Below, piece by piece: positions 36,081-44,845 of a DNA stretch of 64,000 nt; within the stretch, counting starts at the first letter, position 1, and every line of letters starts with the position of its first letter. The notes below the pieces were generated by a model that ran no database searches, was not told the origin of the DNA, and saw only the letters and a program-made list of their open reading frames with translations. The translations under genes were made by a program, and so were the position numbers. Source of the stretch: Bacteroidota bacterium (GTDB lineage: Bacteria > Bacteroidota > Bacteroidia > Bacteroidales > Cfx3-03); contig JACAUB010000001.1 of assembly GCA_013390605.1 (NCBI GenBank), positions 877,683 through 941,682 of the forward strand, written 5' to 3'.

Positions 36081-38447
36081 ATGATAAGAAGTTATTTAAA
36101 AACGGTCTGGCGAAATTTTGTGAGAAACAAATTATTTTCTTTTATTAATCTTATTGGTTTGTCTGTAGGAATAGCAGCAGTTTTATTGATCGGTATTTAT
36201 TTTCAGAATGAGTTAAGTTATGATAACTTTCATAAAAATAAAGACTCATTGTATAGGGTTGGTTTTGAGTTTTTCAATACTGGAAAATCTTTAGGTAAGT
36301 CGCCTGTGTTTACGCCACCTTTTGGAGCTGATGCACAAAGAGAATTTCCTGAGATACAATCATTCTGCCGTATTTCAGAACATCATGAGGTTTTCATTAC
36401 GAAAGGAGAAAACAAAATAAAGTCGTCGAATATTTGTTTTGCAGATTCCACTTTCTTTAAGTTGTTTTCTTTTAAGCTCCATTCAGGCAATCCTGTAAAT
36501 GTTTTAAAACAACCCTATTCTATCGTGTTAACCAAGTCGTTAGCTGAGAAGCTTTTTGGCAATGAAAATGCTGTTGGGAAAACGGTTCGTCTTGATGGTG
36601 AAAACGATTATATGGTTACAGGTATAGCAGATGCTGCTCCTGATAATTCACAAATTAGCTATGAAGCGTTGATTTCCTTTTCAACCTTGTATAAAGACCC
36701 TGCGAAATATGCAATGGACTGGAATGGCGGCAATCAATACATTACTTACCTGAAATTGAATGATCCTGCAAATGCAGCTTCATTAGAAAAAAAGTTTCCT
36801 GCTTTTTTATGGAAGAATATCAATAGTCTTTATGAAAAAAGTGGGCTGAAAGTTATTGCGATGCTGCAGCCTTTGCATGATGTTCATCTGAAGTATGATG
36901 AAGACTCTGAGAATACCAGAACCAACTTGTATGTGTTTGGAGTGGTGGCTCTTTTGATTTTAATCATTTCGTGCGTAAACTATGTTAACCTCACCACGGC
37001 ACAGGCATCATCAAGGTTTAAAGAAATAGGCGTGCGAAAAGTGTTGGGAGCATTGAAGAAACAGATTATCCAACAGTTTTTAGGTGAATCTATCTTGATG
37101 ACATTTTTTGCTTTCATCTTATCTATTGTTATTGTATTTACTGCTTTACCGTTGTATGAGCAGATTTTAGGGAAACCCATGCTCCTTTCAGTAGGTGGTG
37201 TTTTGTTTTTGTTTGTTGTTGCTTTATTGGTGATTTTGGTTGTAGGGGTAGGGGCCGGAAGTTATCTGGCCTTTTACCTCTCTTCTTTAAATGCGCAGAA
37301 AACGCTGAAAACTGCTACTACAAAAAGTAAACATTCTGGCTTTAGGAAAGGATTGATTGTCGTACAATTTGCTATTACAACAGTACTAATGACCTGCACA
37401 TTGATTGTTAACCTTCAGCTACACTATACCAAAAATAAGTCGTTGGGTTTTGATAAAAACCACATCATTGCCATCCCGTTAGTAGGGGATAAAACAAAAA
37501 TGGAAGCATATGTACTGAAACAACAATTAACAGGATTAGCTGATGTAGAAAGTGTTTCGACAGTTTCCGCTATTCCTCATGATGGTATTACGAATAATGG
37601 CTTTGTCCCTGAAGGAGATACGAAGGTAATGATTATTCATCAGTTGGATGCAGATGACGATTTGTTAAAGACATTCCGTTTCAGTATGATTGCCGGAAAC
37701 TATTTTTCGAAAGATAGACCTACTGATGCCGATGGATATGTCATCAATGAAACATTGGCAAAAACATTAGGTTGGATTGAACCGATAGGGAAAACCATTT
37801 CACGTAACGGATCACATAAAGTGATAGGTGTAATGAAGGATTTCATATTTTCATCATTGCATGACAGAATCGGGCCTCTTATTATTACTAATCATGCATG
37901 GCAGAACCGGTTCGATTATCTGGCTGTCCGGTATAAGTCGAACAGTCCTGCTTCATTGTTATCACAAATCAAAAACAAATGGCAGAATACAGTTGCTGAT
38001 GTCCCTTTTGAATATTGGTTCTTAGATGAAGCATATAATAACCTTTACAAAAATGAAGAACGATTTCAACGTATTTTCTTTTACTTTTCAGTGTTATCTA
38101 TCATATTATCATTAGCAGGAATCTTTGGTTTAGTAACATTAACCATCCAACAACGGACAAAAGAAATTGGCATTCGAAAAATACTGGGTGCAAGAGTTAT
38201 AGATATTGTGAAATTAACGACTAGAAGTTATTTATTACTCATTTTGGCTGCATCTGCTATTGCCGTTCCTTTTGCATGGTATTATATGAATAGCTGGTTA
38301 CAGGATTTTGCATTTAGGATTCGTTTAAGTTGGTGGATGTTTGTTATCGCAGGAATCATAACATTGATGATCGCATTAATAACGGTTAGTGTTCAAACGA
38401 TGAAAGCCGCTAAAGGAAATCCTGTAAAGAGTTTGAGAACGGAGTAG
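36081..38447 (+). CDS. MacB/FtsX-type ABC permease 5 of 6
   Basis: At 788 residues it keeps both repeats but is the most divergent by eye. The first FtsX block reads RFKEIGVRKVLGALKKQII and the second TKEIGIRKILGARVIDIVK. Where the other five have a Tyr-Pro-Ala/Val segment before the LSSF motif, this one has GAGSYLAFYLSSLNAQ, losing the proline. The C-terminus KGNPVKSLRTE has lost the usual alanine. The second periplasmic domain contains HDGITNNGFVPEGD, which resembles permeases 3 and 6 more than 1 and 2. These differences may mean a specialised partner subunit rather than decay, since no stop or frameshift is present. Confidence 0.92.
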   Translation: MIRSYLKTVWRNFVRNKLFSFINLIGLSVGIAAVLLIGIYFQNELSYDNFHKNKDSLYRVGFEFFNTGKSLGKSPVFTPPFGADAQREFPEIQSFCRISEHHEVFITKGENKIKSSNICFADSTFFKLFSFKLHSGNPVNVLKQPYSIVLTKSLAEKLFGNENAVGKTVRLDGENDYMVTGIADAAPDNSQISYEALISFSTLYKDPAKYAMDWNGGNQYITYLKLNDPANAASLEKKFPAFLWKNINSLYEKSGLKVIAMLQPLHDVHLKYDEDSENTRTNLYVFGVVALLILIISCVNYVNLTTAQASSRFKEIGVRKVLGALKKQIIQQFLGESILMTFFAFILSIVIVFTALPLYEQILGKPMLLSVGGVLFLFVVALLVILVVGVGAGSYLAFYLSSLNAQKTLKTATTKSKHSGFRKGLIVVQFAITTVLMTCTLIVNLQLHYTKNKSLGFDKNHIIAIPLVGDKTKMEAYVLKQQLTGLADVESVSTVSAIPHDGITNNGFVPEGDTKVMIIHQLDADDDLLKTFRFSMIAGNYFSKDRPTDADGYVINETLAKTLGWIEPIGKTISRNGSHKVIGVMKDFIFSSLHDRIGPLIITNHAWQNRFDYLAVRYKSNSPASLLSQIKNKWQNTVADVPFEYWFLDEAYNNLYKNEERFQRIFFYFSVLSIILSLAGIFGLVTLTIQQRTKEIGIRKILGARVIDIVKLTTRSYLLLILAASAIAVPFAWYYMNSWLQDFAFRIRLSWWMFVIAGIITLMIALITVSVQTMKAAKGNPVKSLRTE

Positions 38448-38523
38448 AGAGGGATACAAGGGGAGATGGAACGCAGGTAAATGTCTGTAACAGAATTTGA
38501 AATATTTTAATTCAACTATCATT

Positions 38524-40938
38524 ATGTTAAAATCATATCTGAAAATAGCCTGGAGAAATCTCTTGAAAAATAAGGTTTTCTCATTCATCAATATATCTGG
38601 TTTAGCTATTGGTATTTCTGCCTGTTTTATTATCCTACTTTTCATACAGGATGAATTAAGTTATGATCGCTTTAATGAAAAGGCCGATAGAATTGTACGT
38701 GTTGTGTTCAAATCATCAGTTAATGGCGGTAAAATTAATGAGCCATTTGTAATGCCACCTGTTGCACAAACCATGAAGAATGATTATCCAGAGGTTGAAG
38801 AAGCTACAAGAATACGTACATATGGTAATCCGAAAGTAAGTTATGGCGATAAAACTTTTCAAAATGGTTCTTTCGCTTATGTAGATTCTAATTTCTTCAA
38901 GGTTTTTACAATTCCTTTGTTGAGAGGTGATGCCAGTACTGCTTTGCAACAACCCAACCGTATTGTAATAACAGAAGAAACTGCAAAAAAATATTTTGGA
39001 AATGAAGACCCAATAGGAAAGGTGTTAAAGTTTTATAATGGTACTTCACTTTATACTGTTACAGGTGTTATTGATAAAATACCTGCGAATGCACACTTCC
39101 ATTTTGATATGTTGGGCTCAATGAGTAGCATGCAAGAAGCCAGAGAACAAAATTGGATGGTCTCAAATTATTTTACATATCTTGTTTTATCGAAAGGATA
39201 CGATTATAAAAAGCTGGAAGCCAAATTGCCTGCTATGGTAGAAAAATATATGGGGCCACAGATTGTATCAGAGATGGGGATGAGTTTAAGTCAGTTTCGT
39301 ACCAAAGGCAATGAATTAGGTTTCTCATTGGAACCCTTAACTGATATTCACTTGCATTCAGACGGACATAGTGAAATGGAACCTGGAGGTAATGTGCAAT
39401 ATCTATATGTATTTGGTGTCGTTGCCATATTTATGTTGTTAATTGCTTGTGTTAATTTTGTAAATCTTTCTACTGCAAGTGCCTCTAAACGTGCAAAAGA
39501 AGTAGGTGTAAGAAAAGTAATGGGCTCTTTACGACACGACCTGATATGGCAGTTCTTGCTGGAATCTTTAATGGTGACTGTTATTGCATTGATACTTTCA
39601 ATAATATTGGCACAGCTGGCATTGCCTGTGTTCAATGATCTTGCAGGGAAAAATTTAGTACTTGGCTTTAATGCTAAAACTATTTTAAGCTTATTGGCAC
39701 TTACATTCTTGGTAGGACTATTGGCCGGTACTTATCCTGCTTTCTTCTTGTCATCATTTAAACCGGTCGTAGTATTAAAAAGTCGCCTTTTGCAAGGAAA
39801 AATGAGTGTCATCCTACGAAAGGGATTGGTCGTGTTTCAGTTTCTTATTTCAGTTGGACTTATGATTGGAACGATTACTGTTTATCAACAACTTAAGTAT
39901 ATTCAGAATAAACAGCTCGGCTATGATAAAGATCAGTTACTGGTGCTGAATAATTCATGGGCATTGGGAAAGAATGAACAAGTATTTAAAGAACAGTTAT
40001 TGAAAGATGCACGCGTGTTGAATGTGACCACATCTGCATATAAACCAGTGGGACCGTCTTACTCTAATAATACCATGATATATCCTGATGGAAAAGACAA
40101 TCTGGTAACACGTATGTTGAGATACGATATTGATGAACAATACATTCCTACTATGGGTATGCATATTTTGGCAGGTAGGAATTTTGCCAAAACATTTAGT
40201 ACTGATTCGACAGGTATCATTATTAACGAAGCTGCAGCAAATGCATTTGGTTGGGGTAAAGATGCTGTAGGACATGTAGTTACATATGCTAATTATAATG
40301 GTAAACAGAAAAAAGAATTTACAGTAATTGGTGTGGTGAAAAATTTCAATTTCAGATCATTGCATGAAGCAATCACTCCACTGGTAATGGTATTGCAGCC
40401 TCAATGGGGATTAATAATAAAAGTAAAGGGCAGAGATGTGAGCGGACTACTGGCTGCTATGAAAAAGCAATGGGCAAAGTTTAATACTGATGAACCATTT
40501 GATTACGTCTTTATGGATGAGCTTTATAGCAAAACATACATTGTGGAACAAAAGACGGGTCGAATACTCAATATCTTTGCTGCACTCACCATCTGTGTTG
40601 CCTGTCTTGGTTTATTTGGTCTGTCCACTTTTACTGCTGAACAACGGGCCAGAGAAATTGGTATTCGCAAAGTGTTGGGTGCAAGTGTAGGTCAGATTAC
40701 AAATATGCTTTCTAGAGAATTTATAAAACTAGTATTATTCGCCTGTTTTATTGCATTTCCATTATCGTATTGGATAATGCATCAATGGCTAGAAGAATTT
40801 GCTTATCGGGTTCCTATTAGCTGGTGGGCCTTTCTTATAGCTGCATTTGTAGCTATAAGTATTGCTTTGGCTACTGTAAGTTTTCAGGCTATAAAAGCAG
40901 CACTGATGAACCCGGTAAAGAGTTTGAAAATGGAATAA
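38524..40938 (+). CDS. MacB/FtsX-type ABC permease 6 of 6
   Basis: The start is placed at ATG 38524 (MLKSYLKIAWRNLLKNK) because it matches the conserved N-terminus of the other permeases; an ATG nine codons upstream (38497) is in frame but adds residues absent from the paralogues. This gives 805 residues. It pairs with permease 3 by the HFHFD...SSM motif and by YPDGKDN in the second periplasmic domain. The FtsX loops are RAKEVGVRKVMGSLRHDLI and AREIGIRKVLGASVGQIT, and the end is LMNPVKSLKME. The second ATPase follows 107 bases later. Confidence 0.92.
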   Translation: MLKSYLKIAWRNLLKNKVFSFINISGLAIGISACFIILLFIQDELSYDRFNEKADRIVRVVFKSSVNGGKINEPFVMPPVAQTMKNDYPEVEEATRIRTYGNPKVSYGDKTFQNGSFAYVDSNFFKVFTIPLLRGDASTALQQPNRIVITEETAKKYFGNEDPIGKVLKFYNGTSLYTVTGVIDKIPANAHFHFDMLGSMSSMQEAREQNWMVSNYFTYLVLSKGYDYKKLEAKLPAMVEKYMGPQIVSEMGMSLSQFRTKGNELGFSLEPLTDIHLHSDGHSEMEPGGNVQYLYVFGVVAIFMLLIACVNFVNLSTASASKRAKEVGVRKVMGSLRHDLIWQFLLESLMVTVIALILSIILAQLALPVFNDLAGKNLVLGFNAKTILSLLALTFLVGLLAGTYPAFFLSSFKPVVVLKSRLLQGKMSVILRKGLVVFQFLISVGLMIGTITVYQQLKYIQNKQLGYDKDQLLVLNNSWALGKNEQVFKEQLLKDARVLNVTTSAYKPVGPSYSNNTMIYPDGKDNLVTRMLRYDIDEQYIPTMGMHILAGRNFAKTFSTDSTGIIINEAAANAFGWGKDAVGHVVTYANYNGKQKKEFTVIGVVKNFNFRSLHEAITPLVMVLQPQWGLIIKVKGRDVSGLLAAMKKQWAKFNTDEPFDYVFMDELYSKTYIVEQKTGRILNIFAALTICVACLGLFGLSTFTAEQRAREIGIRKVLGASVGQITNMLSREFIKLVLFACFIAFPLSYWIMHQWLEEFAYRVPISWWAFLIAAFVAISIALATVSFQAIKAALMNPVKSLKME

Positions 40939-41045
40939 TGAGTGCAAGGTATTTATAATTAACGACTAACGAGCGATTTATTAGGTGATAATAATTAAAG
41001 TAATCAATAAATAACCCCTTTATTAATAAGGGGATGGAGGTAATT

Positions 41046-41711
41046 ATGATAGAATTAAAGCACATTTCTAAATGGGTAAATGTTGGTGGCAATCGAGTCT
41101 TTTTATTGAAGGATATTAATCTAACGATAAAGGAAGGTGCATTTATCAGTATTATGGGCCCATCAGGTTCTGGTAAATCAACATTGTTAAATGTTATGGG
41201 TTTGTTAGATGAGTTTGATGAAGGAGAGTACAATTTTCTCAATCAACCTGTTCACCAGTTAAAAGAAAAGCATAGGTCGCAACTGTATAAGAGTCATATT
41301 GGTTTTGTCTTTCAAGCATATCACTTAATTGATGAATTAACTGTCTATGAGAATATTGAAACACCATTGTTGTATCAGAACATTAAATCTTCAGATCGGC
41401 AGGCTATCGTTGCAGATATTTTGGATCGCTTTAATATTGTTGGTAAAAAGGATCTGTTTCCAACACAATTATCAGGAGGGCAACAACAAATAGTCGGCAT
41501 CGCAAGAGCATTGGTTGCTAAACCTAAATTGATTCTGGCTGATGAGCCAACTGGAAATTTAAACAGTAAACAAGGTGAGGAAATTATGGAGCTATTTAAA
41601 CAGCTAAATAAGGAAGACGGTGTAACCATTGTTCAAGCGACACATTCTGAAAAGAATGCTGCTTATGGTTCTCAAATCATTAACCTGTTAGATGGAAAAA
41701 TTGAAAAATAA
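41046..41711 (+). CDS. ABC transporter ATP-binding protein, MacB/LolD type (second of two)
   Basis: The start at ATG 41046 (MIELKHISKWVNVGG) is preferred over 41034 because GGAGG lies at 41036-41040, at ribosome-site distance from the later ATG; this gives 221 residues. Walker A is GPSGSGKST and Walker B LILADEPTGNLNS, with DELTVYENIETPLLY as in the first ATPase. The signature reads LSGGQQQIVGIARAL: the arginine normally following LSGGQQQ is replaced by isoleucine, a position that is nearly always basic in this subfamily. Two distinct ATPases flanking six permeases suggest alternative or mixed NBD-permease complexes. The first ATPase is roughly similar in length but clearly diverged. Confidence 0.93.
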   Translation: MIELKHISKWVNVGGNRVFLLKDINLTIKEGAFISIMGPSGSGKSTLLNVMGLLDEFDEGEYNFLNQPVHQLKEKHRSQLYKSHIGFVFQAYHLIDELTVYENIETPLLYQNIKSSDRQAIVADILDRFNIVGKKDLFPTQLSGGQQQIVGIARALVAKPKLILADEPTGNLNSKQGEEIMELFKQLNKEDGVTIVQATHSEKNAAYGSQIINLLDGKIEK

Positions 41712-41770
41712 CTAGATATTCCATTACTAACTTACATTTAGTGTGAAATCGATATAACAAATTTTATGTC

Positions 41771-41805
41771 TATCGGATGTCATACATAAGGGATGACATC
41801 CGATA
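41771..41805. terminator. Perfect 13-bp hairpin, bidirectional terminator between convergent operons
   Basis: TATCGGATGTCAT (41771-41783) and ATGACATCCGATA (41793-41805) pair fully around a 9-base loop. It lies 60 bases after the last array gene (+) and 50 bases before the end of the sensor kinase gene (-). Its place between convergent genes and its strong stem fit a shared terminator, although the T-runs on both sides are weak. Confidence 0.7.
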
Positions 41806-41854
41806 TTTAGAGTTATATATAATATCAAATTAAGAACAGGCTATTTTAAATAAA

Positions 41855-43198
41855 TTAAAATCGGAGGTAAAATGCTGTTCCTTCATTTTCTTTTGATTGA
41901 ACAGTGATACTTCCTTTATGGACCATCATAATTTGTTTACATAAGCTTAAACCAATACCATTGCCGTTTTTCTTGGTGCTAAAAAAAGGAACAAATATTT
42001 TATCCAATACGTCATCAGGCATACCAGATCCATTATCAGCCAGTTTAATAATTATTTTGCTATCGTTATCGGTATATGCCGATAAAACTATTTTTGGGTC
42101 AGGCTTGCTTTTAACTGCGTCAATGGCATTCAAAATGAGGTTTATTAATACTTGTTCTATTAAACCTGCATCTATTTCTACCGAAAGTAAAGGCTCTTTG
42201 AGAATAATTGCTGCTTCAATATTTTTTTGTGCTAAGGTAGGTTGCATTAAGCGGTGAAGGTTTTCAAATAACTCGCTGATAAAAACCTTTGCCAGATTTG
42301 CTTTAGTGATTTTGTTCAAGTTTCGGTAGGTTTCTGTAAACTTAAGTAAGCCCTCACTTCGTTTTCTTATGGTGTCTATTCCTAGTTCAAGGTCTTCTGC
42401 TATACCAGAAGGATCGGGTGTTTCTTGTGCGAATTGTTTTAATCTGCTTTGTAATGTATTGGCGAGAGAAGAAATGGGTGCTACAGAATTCATGATCTCA
42501 TGTGTCATTACGCTTAATAGCTTTTGCCAGGCTTTGGATTCAGTTTCTTCTAGTGCCTCATTTACATTTTGAAAAGCAATGAGTTTGTATTGAATGTTTT
42601 CAGTTTGAAAAGCCGTAGCCGATAAAACTACTTTTAAGTTGCTTTTCTCGCGATGAATGGTACTAATGCTTCTTTCTCCGGGAGTAAGACTTGAAATTTG
42701 TGTATAGAGCGTATGATCTCTTTTGTCTAAAGAATGAATGGTTTTTAAATAAGGTACTTGTAATATTCTTTTAAGTGATTCATTCATCCATATAATATCT
42801 CCGCTGGTAGTCTCGTATGAAAGAATCCCTGTATCTACTAATTCTAGTACTTTCTGCAAGTACTGGTATTGCGTTTCTTTTTCTTTGCTGATTACTTTGA
42901 AGGTTGAATTGATTTCGTTGAATCCTTGTCGTAATGGTTGTAAATCAACGGGTGCTTGCTTTACATTAAAGTGTCTTGAGAAATCCCTATAGTGAATGGA
43001 TTCTACAAATTGCTCTACTTCATCTTGTGCTTTTTTATGTAAACGATAAAAATCAACCACTTGAAAAATAACAACTGGCAAAATAACAAAGTCAAAAATA
43101 TACTGTCCTTTTAGTATGGTAAAGGAAAAAGTGAGTAGCGTAGTAAGTAATAATGTTACTCTCCATAAAATACCCCAATCGGTTTTATTAAATTTCAT
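41855..43198 (-). CDS. NtrB-like membrane sensor histidine kinase
   Basis: The 447-residue kinase has two membrane helices close together (about 10-28 and 32-50) with almost no periplasmic loop, so it probably senses a membrane or cytoplasmic signal. A PAS-like region spans about 110-210 (LELVDTGILSYETTSGDIIW). HisKA contains LLSVMTHEIMNSVAPI with phospho-acceptor His233, and HATPase_c has NLILNAIDAVKSKPD, DNGSGMPDDV and GNGIGLSLCKQIM. Its start overlaps the end of the sigma-54 activator gene by 11 bases, so the two form one translational unit. As the partner system convergent to the export array, it is the most likely controller of that array (inference). Confidence 0.92.
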   Translation of the reverse strand: MKFNKTDWGILWRVTLLLTTLLTFSFTILKGQYIFDFVILPVVIFQVVDFYRLHKKAQDEVEQFVESIHYRDFSRHFNVKQAPVDLQPLRQGFNEINSTFKVISKEKETQYQYLQKVLELVDTGILSYETTSGDIIWMNESLKRILQVPYLKTIHSLDKRDHTLYTQISSLTPGERSISTIHREKSNLKVVLSATAFQTENIQYKLIAFQNVNEALEETESKAWQKLLSVMTHEIMNSVAPISSLANTLQSRLKQFAQETPDPSGIAEDLELGIDTIRKRSEGLLKFTETYRNLNKITKANLAKVFISELFENLHRLMQPTLAQKNIEAAIILKEPLLSVEIDAGLIEQVLINLILNAIDAVKSKPDPKIVLSAYTDNDSKIIIKLADNGSGMPDDVLDKIFVPFFSTKKNGNGIGLSLCKQIMMVHKGSITVQSKENEGTAFYLRF

Positions 43199-44549
43199 AC
43201 TTACTCAGTCTCCTATATAGAGCTGTACGGGTTAATCCCAACTCTTTTGCTGCTTTTGTAATATTGCCGTTATTTTTTTCTATCACTCTTAAAATAGTGT
43301 TTTTTTCTAGTGTACTCAGTTTGGTTTCATCATTTTCGTCCATTGTATTTTGATTGGACGACTCGATAGGGGAGAAGATCAAATCATCAGGCGCCAATAC
43401 ATTCCCATCAGCCATAATGATAACTCTTTCTATTATGTATTGCAATTCTCTTACATTCCCCGGGAAGTGATACTGTTCTAACTTCTGTATTGCAGCATCA
43501 GAGAAGCTAATATTGGTCTTGAAATATTTTGCTGAATAAATTTTGGCAAAATGTTCTGTAAGCAATATGATATCTTCTTTTCTTTTGCGTAAAGGAGGGA
43601 CAATAATTTCAACAGTATTAATACGATAAATTAAATCTTTTCGGAAACGATTTTCATTAGCAAGTTCATTCAGTGGGAGATTAGTGGCGCAAATCAATCG
43701 TATATCAACAGGTATTGATTGATTAGAACCAAGACGGGTAATCTGTCGGTTCTGTAATGCTGTTAAGAGTTTAGCTTGTTGCTGCAATGAAATATTCCCT
43801 ATTTCGTCTAAAAACAAAGTACCACCGTTAGCGGCCTCAAATCTTCCGACTCTATCTTCTTTGGCATCAGTAAAAGCACCCTTTTTATGACCAAATAATT
43901 CGCTTTCAAATAGTGTTTCCGTTAATGAACCTATATCAACTTTTATATAAGGTTGCTTGTTTCGTAACGACTTTTCATAAATAGCTTTTGCTATCAAATC
44001 CTTTCCGGTCCCGTTTTCGCCGAGAATTAAAATATTGGCATCAGTAGGTGCAATCTTATCAATCTTAGCAAAGATATCAAGCATAGCATCACTACTTCCT
44101 AATAAATCAGGATTGTAGTTTTTGCTTTTAATTTGATGAGTAATAGAAATATTCTGTTGCGCTTTTTCTTTTAAAATATCAGTTATGGTACATAGTAATT
44201 TTTCGTTATGCCATGGTTTTACAATAAAGTCGGAGGCTCCTTCTTTTAATGAACGTACTGCCAGATCAATATCTCCATAAGCTGTAATCATGATTACAGA
44301 TATTTCAGGTTTTAACGCTTTAATACGTTTTAACCAATATAAACCTTCATTTCCGGTATTGATGGATGCATTAAAATTCATATCCAATAAAACCAGATCG
44401 AATGAACGAGAGGAGAGAAGTGATGGAATATTTTCTGGATTCTTTTCAGTAATAACTTGCTGAACTTCTGTTTTTAACAATAATCTCACAGCAGTTAATA
44501 CATCAATATCATCATCAATAACTAATATGCTTGCTTTTAATAAACTCAT
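43188..44549 (-). CDS. NtrC-family sigma-54-dependent response regulator
   Basis: The 453-residue activator has three standard parts. A receiver domain (about 5-125) has phospho-acceptor Asp56 in LVLLDMNFN. An AAA+ domain (about 150-385) has Walker A GENGTGKD (177-184) and Walker B LFLDEIGN (245-252). A Fis-type HTH (about 410-453) contains NGNITKAAKELGLTRTALYR. The sigma-54-contacting loop reads GAFTDA (224-229) instead of the textbook GAFTGA; this Asp variant is, as far as I recall, not rare in Bacteroidota. It implies that the genome encodes RpoN and that nearby targets have -24/-12 promoters. A TATCTTTG element lies about 40 bases upstream. Confidence 0.95.
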   Translation of the reverse strand: MSLLKASILVIDDDIDVLTAVRLLLKTEVQQVITEKNPENIPSLLSSRSFDLVLLDMNFNASINTGNEGLYWLKRIKALKPEISVIMITAYGDIDLAVRSLKEGASDFIVKPWHNEKLLCTITDILKEKAQQNISITHQIKSKNYNPDLLGSSDAMLDIFAKIDKIAPTDANILILGENGTGKDLIAKAIYEKSLRNKQPYIKVDIGSLTETLFESELFGHKKGAFTDAKEDRVGRFEAANGGTLFLDEIGNISLQQQAKLLTALQNRQITRLGSNQSIPVDIRLICATNLPLNELANENRFRKDLIYRINTVEIIVPPLRKRKEDIILLTEHFAKIYSAKYFKTNISFSDAAIQKLEQYHFPGNVRELQYIIERVIIMADGNVLAPDDLIFSPIESSNQNTMDENDETKLSTLEKNTILRVIEKNNGNITKAAKELGLTRTALYRRLSKYEI

Positions 44550-44589
44550 ATTTCAATGTATATTTTTTCACTAAACCCCATAGTTTATA

Positions 44590-44597
44590 CAAAGATA
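44590..44597 (-). promoter_or_regulatory. Putative -7 promoter element of the sigma-54 activator/sensor operon
   Basis: On the minus strand this reads TATCTTTG, fully matching TAnnTTTG, 40 bases before the activator's ATG at 44549. No convincing TTTG is present at the -33 position. Confidence 0.4.
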
Positions 44598-44686
44598 AAT
44601 GATTTGGAAACCCCTTATAAGTATTAACTTTTAATTAATTCTTTATTATTTTATTTAATATGTTTCTATTTTAAGATAAGGATTGT

Positions 44687-44694
44687 TATTTTTG
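44687..44694 (+). promoter_or_regulatory. Putative -7 promoter element for the alkaline phosphatase gene
   Basis: TATTTTTG matches TAnnTTTG on the plus strand within the 296-base divergent gap 44550-44845. It would give a leader of about 145 bases before the phosphatase ATG. The region is extremely AT-rich, so a chance match is likely enough to keep confidence low. Nothing else was recognised in this gap. Confidence 0.3.
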
Positions 44695-44845
44695 AAAAAT
44701 GATAAATGGCTTCTTGATATTCTATTATTTATAAAACTAAATTTCAACTCACATTTAAGCTTATGCAACGAGTATATGTTTTACAGCGTATTATCAAATG
44801 TAACATGTGCGTTCCATTCGACCTTAATCTTAAAATTAATTATTA

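Noticed and set aside
35587..36081. Minus-strand open frame of 164 codons inside permease 4
   Set aside because: It is the antisense shadow of a conserved FtsX domain; the plus-strand protein is clearly the real gene, and similar shadows occur in the other permeases.
24232..41711. Possibility that the permease array is a lantibiotic-immunity or bacteriocin cluster
   Set aside because: No precursor peptide, modification enzyme or peptidase gene was seen among or beside the permeases.
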